Below, piece by piece: positions 17,872 through 25,343 of a DNA stretch of 64,000 bases (positions within the stretch are counted from its first letter, which is position 1; every line of letters begins with the position of its first letter). The DNA is from an uncultured Paraprevotella sp. (GTDB lineage: Bacteria > Bacteroidota > Bacteroidia > Bacteroidales > Bacteroidaceae). A model generated the notes under the pieces. The model was not told where the DNA came from. It saw only the letters and a program-made list of their open reading frames with translations, and ran no database searches. Position numbers and translations under genes: made by a program. The DNA lies in the NCBI GenBank assembly GCA_947177395.1, contig CAMWUI010000001.1, forward strand, positions 62,001 through 126,000, read 5' to 3'.

Positions 17872-18822
17872 TCAGATTACGGTACCCACGATGGTCAATG
17901 TATAAGGGAGACTCCTTGTGCTGGTGGTCAGTTGCAGGGTCCGGCTAAAACGTCCTTTCGAGGTAGACAGAAAGTTTACTCGTATCTCTCCGGTTTCGCC
18001 CGGCAGGATGACCTGGGGCATTGATTTCAGCATCAGACAAGTGCAGGACATGCGGATGTCATAGATGTCACAGGCCTCCTTTCCCTCGTTTGCCAGTTGG
18101 AATACGACTTCCTTTTTCTTGCGCATCCCCACTTCGCCGATGTCTATTTTCTCTTTCAGGATGTGTAGGCCTTGCAGTCCGTTATGTTCTTGATGGGCGG
18201 CCACGGGCTTTGCCGCATTCCTGTATTTCCGTGCGATGGTATTGAAGTAGATGGAATCACTTTCTATCGATTGTTCGTCGGGATAATACACCGAAGCCAC
18301 AATGCCCCCCGGCTCCAATACGAAGAAAAATGGTTTTCTCAGTTTACTGATGTGACTCAACGCTTCGAGTTCGTCCGTGATGTACATCGGTATGTCGGTG
18401 GCATTGCGTTGTGCCAGCAGTCTCACCTCTCTCACGTTGTAGTTGGCGGCCAGTACAATCGGTTGCGGCAGCCCCTCGGTTTTCTTCAGGTAATAAGCCA
18501 GGCCGTTCAGTTCAGCCTGCCAACAGGGTTCACATTGCAGCCGGTCGATGTATAACCCGATGCGCGGTTTGTCCTCGACCAGTGATTCCAGATTCACTTT
18601 TTCCTTTTGGCTGTTATATACCCTTGTGCTGTCAGGCAGTTTATACCGGATGGCCTCCACCTGTTTGATTAGTTTGTCTTCCAGTCTCACCGCCGTGTTT
18701 GTCAGTTTGCTGATTTTGATTTCCTGTTCGTTGACGATGTCCGTGTAATAAGTGATGGCCGTAAACAGGACAGCCGATAAAAACACGATGACAGCTACGA
18801 ACGTGGTTGTATTTCTTTTCAT
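17872..18822 (-). CDS. Membrane-anchored thioredoxin-like protein with DUF1573 domain
   Basis: A 316-residue protein with an N-terminal anchor (TTTFVAVIVFLSAVLFTAIT) and a short coiled segment (EQEIKISKLTNTAVRLEDKLI). A thioredoxin-like region follows around residues 85-190, with CEPCW at about 98 in the right place for a Cys-x-x-Cys site (RIGLYIDRLQCEPCW). A C-terminal DUF1573 domain (EKIDIGEVGMRKKKEVVFQL, then MSCTCLM) ends it. It probably works outside the inner membrane on disulfides of exported proteins. The small exported protein at 20181-20699 has several cysteines, so it is a reasonable candidate substrate; that is inference. A strong hairpin separates it from the upstream propeller gene. 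Confidence 0.65.
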   Translation of the reverse strand: MKRNTTTFVAVIVFLSAVLFTAITYYTDIVNEQEIKISKLTNTAVRLEDKLIKQVEAIRYKLPDSTRVYNSQKEKVNLESLVEDKPRIGLYIDRLQCEPCWQAELNGLAYYLKKTEGLPQPIVLAANYNVREVRLLAQRNATDIPMYITDELEALSHISKLRKPFFFVLEPGGIVASVYYPDEQSIESDSIYFNTIARKYRNAAKPVAAHQEHNGLQGLHILKEKIDIGEVGMRKKKEVVFQLANEGKEACDIYDIRMSCTCLMLKSMPQVILPGETGEIRVNFLSTSKGRFSRTLQLTTSTRSLPYTLTIVGTVI

Positions 18823-18842
18823 ATACTTTTTTATGTTATAAT

Positions 18843-18880
18843 AATCCGGAGGACTCCTTGTTTAGGGATTCCTCCGGATT
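18843..18880 (-). terminator. Hairpin between propeller and DUF1573 genes
   Basis: A perfect 11-base inverted repeat (AATCCGGAGGA / TCCTCCGGATT, 16-base loop) sits 15 bases past the propeller stop at 18896. On the minus strand it is followed by ATTATTATAAC, a weak U-tract. It could partly terminate transcription or protect the 3' end of the upstream message, giving different doses for the upstream cassette and the downstream genes. Confidence 0.5.
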
Positions 18881-18895
18881 GCATGGTGTTTTCTG

Positions 18896-20173
18896 TCAAA
18901 ACGGCTCTATATCCATAATCATCAGTATGGGGTTATCTTCTTCCGTCATGTTATTGAGCAATTGACGTTCCTCTTCGGTGAGCTGGGTATTCAGAAAATT
19001 TGTGTATTGCATTTCATTGAAGTTGTTTTTATAGAATTGAAAGTCCTTCAATATTTCAAACGGTTGTATCACATCTACAAAAGTCTCATCGTTTAATGTA
19101 AATTCTATAGTTCCGATGTCTGTTGGCTTACCAAATATTTTGTGAAACAGGTTGTTTGTGCGATGGCCTGTGGAAATACAATATAAGAGCTTTTGAGAAT
19201 GATTTTCGTCAAAAGCACTCACTTTGACGAAGTCTTTGGTTATGATGAAGTTGTTTTGATAATGTGGGGTGCTTTTTTGTCTTTCTTCGAAATCATTGTC
19301 TGTGATATTCTTGAAATCTTCCTCGTTATACAGATTATCCCTATTGGGGAATTTGATCACATATTTAGCTTCACAGATGCCGTCCTCTTTTATTTGCCAA
19401 ATAGTATCGGATAGTACGTGGTTGTAGTATACGTCACCATCACAGGTGACGAAGTCATGTCTAACTCCATGGTGAAAATTTGCTTTAAGGTTTTCCGGAA
19501 AAGCAAAGCCAACGCATAGGGGTGTTTGATCCATTTCGGCCAATACCAGCCGGTTGTTGTTCACGGATGGTGCCATTGTGTTTTCGTTGAATCCCGTATG
19601 GAGTATTATTCGATTGTCTAAAAATTCCATTCCGTTGTAGACATAGTAAAGTGGTTTCTCTTGGATCAGTCTTCCGTTGTAGTCAAAGAACATAAGTTTA
19701 AACAAAGAGAAGTCAATCAGGCAAATCTCCTTTTTCTTTCTGTTTAATGACACATCAATGACTTCTATGAATTCTCCCGGTCCTCTTCCTTTGCTTCCGA
19801 TTTTATTTAGGAAGGAACCGTCTTTTTGTGAGAACCGTAATATAGATTGATTGGTTTGGTCGAAAACGAACAGGCAGGAATCGTCCGACACCAATTTATC
19901 TATATGTCCAATCAGACATTCTTCTGTGGTTTCGAGTGGAAGATAATGAATGTTTGTCTTTATGTTCGTTACGTTATCTGTGCTCTCTTCCATTACGGGT
20001 AAGTGGATAGCTTTATCCGTTACCAATTCCATACTGGGGTATTGATCTTTCACCTGCAGCGCTTCTGCAGATTCCGCGAGGTTTTGGGCGTATGGTTTTA
20101 TCTCTGTGACATTGGCGTTTCTACAGGCTATTATGGCCATGGAAACAATGATATAAATAAATTCTTTTTTCAT
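18896..20173 (-). CDS. 6-bladed beta-propeller lipoprotein (copy A)
   Basis: A 425-residue predicted lipoprotein (lipobox VSMAIIACRN). After a short leader, repeated blade strands are visible: DDSCLFVFDQTNQSILRFSQKDGSFLNKIGSKGRGPGEF, then KKKEICLIDFSLFKLMFFDYNGRLI, and so on. This is the pattern of Bacteroidetes 6-bladed beta-propeller (NHL-like) proteins. The C-terminus ends with the motif EEDNPILMIMDIEPF, shared with two paralogues in this window (25344-26606 and 26739-28007). It follows the small exported protein by seven bases and is AT-richer than the flanking genes. Function of the family is unknown; a ligand- or partner-binding role on the cell surface is plausible. Confidence 0.75.
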   Translation of the reverse strand: MKKEFIYIIVSMAIIACRNANVTEIKPYAQNLAESAEALQVKDQYPSMELVTDKAIHLPVMEESTDNVTNIKTNIHYLPLETTEECLIGHIDKLVSDDSCLFVFDQTNQSILRFSQKDGSFLNKIGSKGRGPGEFIEVIDVSLNRKKKEICLIDFSLFKLMFFDYNGRLIQEKPLYYVYNGMEFLDNRIILHTGFNENTMAPSVNNNRLVLAEMDQTPLCVGFAFPENLKANFHHGVRHDFVTCDGDVYYNHVLSDTIWQIKEDGICEAKYVIKFPNRDNLYNEEDFKNITDNDFEERQKSTPHYQNNFIITKDFVKVSAFDENHSQKLLYCISTGHRTNNLFHKIFGKPTDIGTIEFTLNDETFVDVIQPFEILKDFQFYKNNFNEMQYTNFLNTQLTEEERQLLNNMTEEDNPILMIMDIEPF

Positions 20174-20180
20174 ATCTTAA

Positions 20181-20699
20181 TTATTTTGTTTCTTTGATTA
20201 GTTCATCACATTGCTTGCCAAATTCATTTATAGGGAAACAACATTCTTTTAAATCAGTGATATTGTTGCAACAAATTCTCACTAATTTATAAGTGTAGCA
20301 AATATCTTCGCCACGTTTAACATAATAATTAGATAAATCACAATATCCGTATGTATATTTAATATAATCGGTCTTGCCAGTTGCAATGTTTTTGTATTCA
20401 TACGCTACAATGGTTTCAAAGCCTCTTGAATCTACATTATAGTAAATTAGAACATGTTGTTTAGGGCAATCTTTTGTTTGGTCGTCTTTTATTTCTTTTT
20501 TATGCGCGACAACAGGTCCACCTCCCGGTTTTGTTTCACATTTGACCGATGTTGTATCTTCTGCTGGTGAGGCATTGATACTTAGCAGTCGTGAACTGTC
20601 TTTGATACCATAGTCGTTCCATGCGTGAAACAGATTCATGCCAACTAATGCAAATACTGCAACGATTCCTACAATCGTTTTGAAATTTCTTTTTTTCAT
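20181..20699 (-). CDS. Small exported cysteine-rich protein (NVEALA-like)
   Basis: A 172-residue protein with an N-terminal hydrophobic segment (TIVGIVAVFALVGMNLFHAW) followed by NDYGIKDSSRLLSINASPAE. This layout, with a hydrophobic helix, an N-D-Y-G-like motif and a short processed-looking tail, is typical of the NVEALA group of small exported Bacteroidetes proteins. The mature part holds about nine cysteines, including CYTYKLVRICCNN and KECCF, so disulfides are likely. It lies between a GT-C-like gene and a propeller gene, the same order as in the second cassette at 23.4-26.6 kb. Base composition is AT-rich relative to neighbours. Family assignment is by pattern only. Confidence 0.5.
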   Translation of the reverse strand: MKKRNFKTIVGIVAVFALVGMNLFHAWNDYGIKDSSRLLSINASPAEDTTSVKCETKPGGGPVVAHKKEIKDDQTKDCPKQHVLIYYNVDSRGFETIVAYEYKNIATGKTDYIKYTYGYCDLSNYYVKRGEDICYTYKLVRICCNNITDLKECCFPINEFGKQCDELIKETK

Positions 20700-20717
20700 T
20701 TTGTTTTGATTAATAAA

Positions 20718-22061
20718 TTAGTTAATAAAATATGCTTCAATTGAAGTTGTTTTCTTTTTCAGGGATGTAATCTTTGTCGTGGTTTTCAGTTCTTTCATCT
20801 TCCGGCGTAAACTTTCCGTATCGTGCCACACCTGTGTGCGCAGAAAAGTGTATGTCCCTAAAGCGAAGAATATAAGGGCGACAACAGGGAGTATGTATTG
20901 CCTGATGGAAGCGGCTTGTTTTTGGTAATAGTTTACGAGGTAATAGACGGCTATAAACGAAAGTCCCACAGAGGCCAGATAGATGTAGCGGTCGGCAACG
21001 ATTGCAGAGCGGCCGATAGGAATGATGTGAAGTACCGGTAGTAAATGGATGAGGAAGAATGAGGAACCTGCCACTACTGCACGGTAACGGAATTTGCTCC
21101 ATAGGGTGAGGACAGCTATCGTGAGGATGAGTGGATAGGTCAGCAACCATACGGGTAAGGCTTCACCCGGATGCATGGGAAAGGGATAAAGATAGAGCAG
21201 GTTGCAAGGTACATACCATTTGGTGATATACTCCACGAGTGAATAGCAACAGAACACGAGACGTTGTGTTATGGTGTATGCCGGAAGAGAATCTGCGTTT
21301 TGAGCAGAGGATATGCCATAAATGAATATCAATCCGAATAGCAAGGATATGAAATAAAAGGGAACAAGGGATTTCAAGACAAAAGGAGACCATGGCTTGT
21401 GCCCGTAAAAAAGAAACAGCCACGTAGCCCATACCGGAAAGATTAAGGCTTGCTCCTTACATCCGTAAGAGCATACGAAAAAGAGTAATGTAAGAGCATA
21501 GTGTCGCGGCTTATTGTCATGAAGGAAACGGATGAAAGCCTGTGTGGCCAATAGGTAGAAAAAGGTGTTGAGCAAAATTTTGGAGGCACTGATCCAAGCT
21601 ACGGCTTCTGCCTGCAACGGATGGATGGCAAACAGTAGGGTGGTGAAGAAACTTATCGGTGCTTTCTGGTGTTGTGGTAACCGGGTGCCGTCATTGAGCA
21701 ATGTGTTCAGTAAATGATATACGAGGCTGCAGTTGGCGATGTGGAACAACAGGCTGGCCGCGTGAAACAGCATGGGGTTATATCCCCCGAGGATGTATAA
21801 TAAGGTGTAGAGGCATTGGTTGAGGGGCGAGTATTGCGTGCCGTAGGCTTCGGTGAAGATGGAGCGGAGGTTATTCCAAGTGAAGCCTCCGGACGTGAAG
21901 TGGTTCGTCACTTGCCATTGGTCGTCCCAGCCTGTCATCAGTAAATTGCCGAATGTCGGTGCAAAAGCGGTCATGGTGAGGACGGTGATAAACAGCTGTG
22001 CGGCCATCGGCTTGTATATTAGACAAGAATATCGTGGGGCGGATGAGAGGAAGCGCTTCAT
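20718..22061 (-). CDS. Multispanning GT-C-like membrane protein (TMTC/PMT-like)
   Basis: A 447-residue polytopic membrane protein with about ten hydrophobic segments. The first outer loop reads NLLMTGWDDQWQVTNH with two adjacent Asp residues, and the next YGTQYSPLNQCLYTLLYILGG. These are the catalytic-Asp and Y-x-P-L loop positions seen in PMT and TMTC-type O-mannosyltransferases. The tail after the last helix is short and basic. It starts 23 bases after a polyprenol-phosphate-sugar synthase gene, the natural supplier of its donor. A truncated homologue of its last 120 residues lies at 23367-23735 on the other strand. Confidence 0.6.
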   Translation of the reverse strand: MKRFLSSAPRYSCLIYKPMAAQLFITVLTMTAFAPTFGNLLMTGWDDQWQVTNHFTSGGFTWNNLRSIFTEAYGTQYSPLNQCLYTLLYILGGYNPMLFHAASLLFHIANCSLVYHLLNTLLNDGTRLPQHQKAPISFFTTLLFAIHPLQAEAVAWISASKILLNTFFYLLATQAFIRFLHDNKPRHYALTLLFFVCSYGCKEQALIFPVWATWLFLFYGHKPWSPFVLKSLVPFYFISLLFGLIFIYGISSAQNADSLPAYTITQRLVFCCYSLVEYITKWYVPCNLLYLYPFPMHPGEALPVWLLTYPLILTIAVLTLWSKFRYRAVVAGSSFFLIHLLPVLHIIPIGRSAIVADRYIYLASVGLSFIAVYYLVNYYQKQAASIRQYILPVVALIFFALGTYTFLRTQVWHDTESLRRKMKELKTTTKITSLKKKTTSIEAYFIN

Positions 22062-22084
22062 GGTATGGCCTGTTTTTATTGGTT

Positions 22085-23029
22085 TCAGGAGAGGATATTT
22101 GTTTCTCGCACCACGTACAACGGGCGCTGTTTGCCCTGTATGAACGTTCTGCCCACATATTCACCGATGATGCCGAGCATCAGCAGGGTCATGGCTCCAA
22201 GTACGGATATCAAGATAGCCAAGGACGCCCAACCAGAAACGCTTTGGTCGGTGAAAAAAGCCACGTAACAAACATAGCCTGTTTCTGCCATACTTAGCAG
22301 GATGAATATCACGGAGAGCAGGATGGCCAGCCGTAAAGGGCGGATGGTAAACGAGGTGATGCCGTCCAGGGCTAATTCAATCATGCGGCGTAAGGAATAT
22401 TTTGTTTTTCCGGCATGGCGGTTAGCTGCTTGGTATTGGATGGTTGTCTGACGAAAACCGCACCAGCTGACCATGCCCCGTAGGAATAAGTCGTTTTCGC
22501 GGCACTTGCATAACAGGTTTGTAACTTTGCGGTCGGTCAGCCTGAAATCCGCTGTTCCCGGATGGATTTCCATGTCGGTTAAAAAATTCAGCAAACGATA
22601 GAATAGGGCAGAGGTGCTTCGTTTAAACAAATTGGTTTCCGTAGCCTCTGTGCGCCGGGTGTTCACCACTTCATATCCTTCGTTCCATCGTGACAACATT
22701 TCCGGTAACAGGCTGGCCGGATGTTGCAGGTCGGCATCCATGGTGATGACAGCTTCTCCCTGCGCCATGTCCAAACCTGCCCGAAGAGCCTTTTGGTGTC
22801 CAAAGTTACGGGAAAAAGAAACGTATTTCACATTGGGGGCTAATGTGCATAGTTTTTTGATTTCAGTCAGGGTATTGTCCGTGCTTCCATCGTCCACAAA
22901 GATACATTCATAGTCCTTTCCTGTGGGGGATAGTTGTTTGTCAATCTGTTTGTGACAGATGGCAATGTTGTCCGCTTCGTTGTAGCAGGGTATGATTATG
23001 CTTATGCTTATTTTTTTGTTAAAAGTCAT
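22085..23029 (-). CDS. GT2 polyprenol-phosphate sugar synthase with two C-terminal membrane helices (DPM1/GtrB type)
   Basis: A 314-residue enzyme. The GT-A domain starts ISIIIPCYNEADNIAIC, carries VFVDDGSTDNT near residue 45 and AVITMDADLQHPA near 95 (metal-binding Asp-x-Asp). Two membrane helices near residues 230-295 (LAILLSVIFILLSMAETGYVCYV and WASLAILISVLGAMTLLMLG) end it. This is the layout of GtrB/DPM-like enzymes that make undecaprenyl-phosphate-linked glucose or mannose. It is the first gene of the long minus-strand run and probably feeds the GT-C-like protein after it. The sugar cannot be read from sequence. Confidence 0.85.
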   Translation of the reverse strand: MTFNKKISISIIIPCYNEADNIAICHKQIDKQLSPTGKDYECIFVDDGSTDNTLTEIKKLCTLAPNVKYVSFSRNFGHQKALRAGLDMAQGEAVITMDADLQHPASLLPEMLSRWNEGYEVVNTRRTEATETNLFKRSTSALFYRLLNFLTDMEIHPGTADFRLTDRKVTNLLCKCRENDLFLRGMVSWCGFRQTTIQYQAANRHAGKTKYSLRRMIELALDGITSFTIRPLRLAILLSVIFILLSMAETGYVCYVAFFTDQSVSGWASLAILISVLGAMTLLMLGIIGEYVGRTFIQGKQRPLYVVRETNILS

Positions 23030-23245
23030 TATGGATGGCTAAATTACTTGTATTTTCCTGTGTATTAGTTGATTGATCGAAATATTTTTTCGTAACTTTA
23101 GTGTTGCAGGCAGATAAGTTATGAGCAATGCTCCACAATAGAACTAAAAAACGTTGGAAATTTAGTGAAAATATGTTGGAACAGCAAGGAAAATGCGGAA
23201 TAAATTCAAAAAATTATTTTATTTAAAATACATGAGACACGAAAC

Positions 23246-23366
23246 AGGCCGTCCAGCAAGGAAGTAACCCTTAATCACTGCCGGACGGCCTTTCCTTAGA
23301 AAGGAAGGTTTGGGTGTCAGAACGGTTCGACATCGAAAACCATCAGAAGGGGATTACCCTCTTCCT
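23246..23366. repeat. 121-bp perfect direct repeat, copy 1
   Basis: Identical base for base to 26668-26788. It carries a hairpin (AGGCCGTCC / GGACGGCCT), a second small palindrome (TTTCCTT / AAGGAAG) and the last 16 codons, including the stop, of a minus-strand propeller gene. Beyond base 23366 the sequence changes abruptly into a plus-strand membrane protein fragment, marking a recombination junction. About 336 bases (23030-23365) carry no intact gene. Confidence 0.95.
23317..23366 (-). pseudogene. 3' remnant of a 6-bladed beta-propeller gene
   Basis: Reads EEGNPLLMVFDVEPF then stop, identical to the end of the intact propeller gene at 26739-28007. Everything upstream of these codons is missing. 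It is the coding part of the 121-bp direct repeat and shows that a propeller gene once ended, or was duplicated, here. Confidence 0.85.
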
Positions 23367-23735
23367 ATGTGGCTGTTTTTTTATCCTGTTTTATTGACTG
23401 TCGTGGTGTGGAGTGTCTGGAAGTGGTTGATGCATTGGGCGGTATTAGCAGGTGGAACTTTCTTTTTAGTTCATATTATATTGGTAATTCATATTTTTCC
23501 AATGAACAGGTGTGTTATTATGGCAGATCGCTATAATTATTTGGGATCTGTCGGATTGTCATTTATTCTTGCCTATGCTATAGTGAAAGGTTGTCCAAAT
23601 TTAGAGAAATGGGGAAAAGCACTTTTGCGTTTTATGATAACTATTATGTTTTTGTATTTGTGCATATATACAAATATGCGTTCCCGTAAATGGTACAATA
23701 CAGAGACTATCAAAAAAGAATTGATTGAAAGATAG
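23367..23735 (+). pseudogene. Truncated GT-C-like membrane protein (C-terminal part only)
   Basis: About 122 codons encode four hydrophobic segments ending in RSRKWYNTETIKKELIER. The segment VIMADRYNYLGSVGLSFILAYA closely matches IVADRYIYLASVGLSFIAVYY of the intact protein at 20718-22061, as do the VVWSVWKWL and HIFPMNRC stretches. The 5' two thirds are missing: the frame runs back into the 121-bp repeat, where it is antisense to a propeller gene. An in-frame ATG in the repeat (23310) would give a chimeric 141-residue frame but has no biological start. Judged a remnant of a second copy of the cassette. Confidence 0.85.
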
Positions 23736-23746
23736 ATTATATTATT

Positions 23747-24785
23747 ACGTGAGTTCGGGATAAGAAAAGTCTCATAAAAGTTGGTAATCCCGCAAATATG
23801 TTGTATCTTTATAGTGTTAAAATACAAGATATTACAACAAATATAAGCGATGATTACCGAGGACAAAGTTATAGAGATTTTCTGTATTATGGATGAGTTT
23901 TGCAAGAATTTTGCATCTGAATGTAATAAAAACCTTCGTTTGGAAGATAAAGAACACCGTCACCGTAACCGCAAGGGACAGTTGAGCCATGGTGAGATAA
24001 TGACAATACTTGTGTGCTACCACTTCGGTCCGTTCGCCAATTTCAAGCACTATTACCTTTTTTATATACGCCAGCACCCGTCCGGCTATTTTCCTGATGC
24101 CGTTTCGTATAACCGTTTCGTGGAGCTCATGCCCCGCGTGTTCTTCCACATGATGCTCTTCATGAAGCTCCAAGGCTTCGGCAAGTGCAGTGGCATCAGC
24201 TTCGTGGATTCCACGATGATACCCGTGTGCCATACCCTGCGCCGCTATGCCAACAAGGTCTTCAAGGGCATAGCAACGGACGGCAAAGGAACGATGGGAT
24301 GGTGCCACGGATTCAAACTGCACCTGATGTGTAATGACAGTGGGGAGATTATAACATTTTGTCTTACAGGAGCAAACGTTGATGATAGGGACAAACGGGT
24401 ATGGACGGTCTTCGCCAAGGAACTCTGTGGCAAGGTCTTCGCAGACAGGGGATATATCAAGCAGACCCTGTTTGAGAACCTTTTTGACAGGGGAATACAT
24501 CTTGTGCATGGATTGAGGGCGAACATGAAGAACAGGCTCATGTCCCTATGGGACAAAATCATGCTTCGCAAGAGATGTATCATAGAATGCATCAACGACC
24601 TGCTGAAGAACAAGGCGAACATCGTGCACTCAAGGCACCGATCAATACACAACTTCATCATGAACATCTGCGCCGCACTCACGGCATATTCATTCTTCGA
24701 GAACAAGCCAGTGGCGTTGCCCATACATGTCGAAAGAACCACTCAATTGACATTGTTTTAAGAGATGCTTATCCCGAACTCGCGT
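23747..24785 (+). mobile_element. IS982-family insertion sequence, complete
   Basis: About 1039 bases bounded by inverted repeats: left end ACGTGAGTTCGGGATAAG, right end the complement of ACGCGAGTTCGGGATAAG (17 of 18 match). The six bases ATTATT occur directly outside both ends (23741-23746 and 24786-24791), a target-site duplication in the size range of the family. One transposase gene fills it. It sits between the truncated membrane protein and the small exported protein, so it arrived within the second cassette. Exact termini are inferred from the repeats. Confidence 0.9.
23850..24761 (+). CDS. IS982-family transposase
   Basis: A 303-residue DDE transposase. Candidate catalytic residues are Asp in GISFVDSTMIPVCHTLRR (near residue 115), Asp in the KVFADRGYIKQ block (near 200) and Glu in the RKRCIIECINDLLK block (near 255). 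The N-terminus (EDKVIEIFCIMDEFCKNF) and the internal NRKGQLSHGEIMTILVCYHF are typical of IS982 elements. The frame is intact and full length, so the element may still move. Confidence 0.93.
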   Translation: MITEDKVIEIFCIMDEFCKNFASECNKNLRLEDKEHRHRNRKGQLSHGEIMTILVCYHFGPFANFKHYYLFYIRQHPSGYFPDAVSYNRFVELMPRVFFHMMLFMKLQGFGKCSGISFVDSTMIPVCHTLRRYANKVFKGIATDGKGTMGWCHGFKLHLMCNDSGEIITFCLTGANVDDRDKRVWTVFAKELCGKVFADRGYIKQTLFENLFDRGIHLVHGLRANMKNRLMSLWDKIMLRKRCIIECINDLLKNKANIVHSRHRSIHNFIMNICAALTAYSFFENKPVALPIHVERTTQLTLF

Positions 24786-24812
24786 ATTATTAATAAATTA
24801 AGTAGATAGATT

Positions 24813-25319
24813 ATGAAAAAAATTAAATTGGTTGTAGGTGGAATTGCAGTGAGTTGTATTCTTGCATTAAATTTTGATTACGCTAATAAAGGGTATGGTT
24901 TGAAAAATGTGCTACGAATAACAAAGGCAACTGAAGCCATAATTGAAACGGGGCCAAATAGTGATTGGTATGATTACATTTTATTTCCATTTTATACTCA
25001 GATTTCGAAAAAAGTCACACAGAAATCCTGCCCTTCTGCTAGTATAACATCAACGACTACCACGACAACGACTACAAGTGGTTCCGGGGAAGTTAATAGT
25101 GAGGTGTCAGCTAGTGCTACAGATGGAATTACGACAGTAAATACGTCAATGGGAGCTAATGTATCGACTGGTGCCTCTTCAACGACTACAACTACAACGA
25201 AGGCAGAATATGAGTTACCGGAACGTATGGTGGATGTTGTAGATTGTGTGAACGTTTTAACGGCAAATGATGATTGCACGCCAACAATTGGGGATCCATG
25301 TAATCCTGCAAATAGATAG
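24813..25319 (+). CDS. Small exported Thr-rich protein (NVEALA-like, cassette B)
   Basis: A 168-residue protein. The N-terminal helix LVVGGIAVSCILALNFDYAN followed by KGYGLKNVLRITKATEA matches the layout of the protein at 20181-20699. The mature part is very different: two threonine tracts (TSTTTTTTTTSGSG near residue 75 and SSTTTTTTK near 125) separated by a Ser/Val-rich linker, then a short tail with four cysteines. The eight Thr codons of the first tract use all four ACN codons, so this is selected Thr and not a slipped triplet repeat. Dense Thr invites O-glycosylation, and the cassette is linked to GT-C-like genes. Function unknown. Confidence 0.5.
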   Translation: MKKIKLVVGGIAVSCILALNFDYANKGYGLKNVLRITKATEAIIETGPNSDWYDYILFPFYTQISKKVTQKSCPSASITSTTTTTTTTSGSGEVNSEVSASATDGITTVNTSMGANVSTGASSTTTTTTKAEYELPERMVDVVDCVNVLTANDDCTPTIGDPCNPANR

Positions 25320-25343
25320 TTTTTGAGTACTTAATATAGTGAG

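Noticed and set aside
23310..23735. Intact 141-residue membrane protein starting in the direct repeat
   Set aside because: The first 19 codons are antisense of a propeller gene; homology to the GT-C-like protein begins only at base 23367, so it is a truncated remnant.
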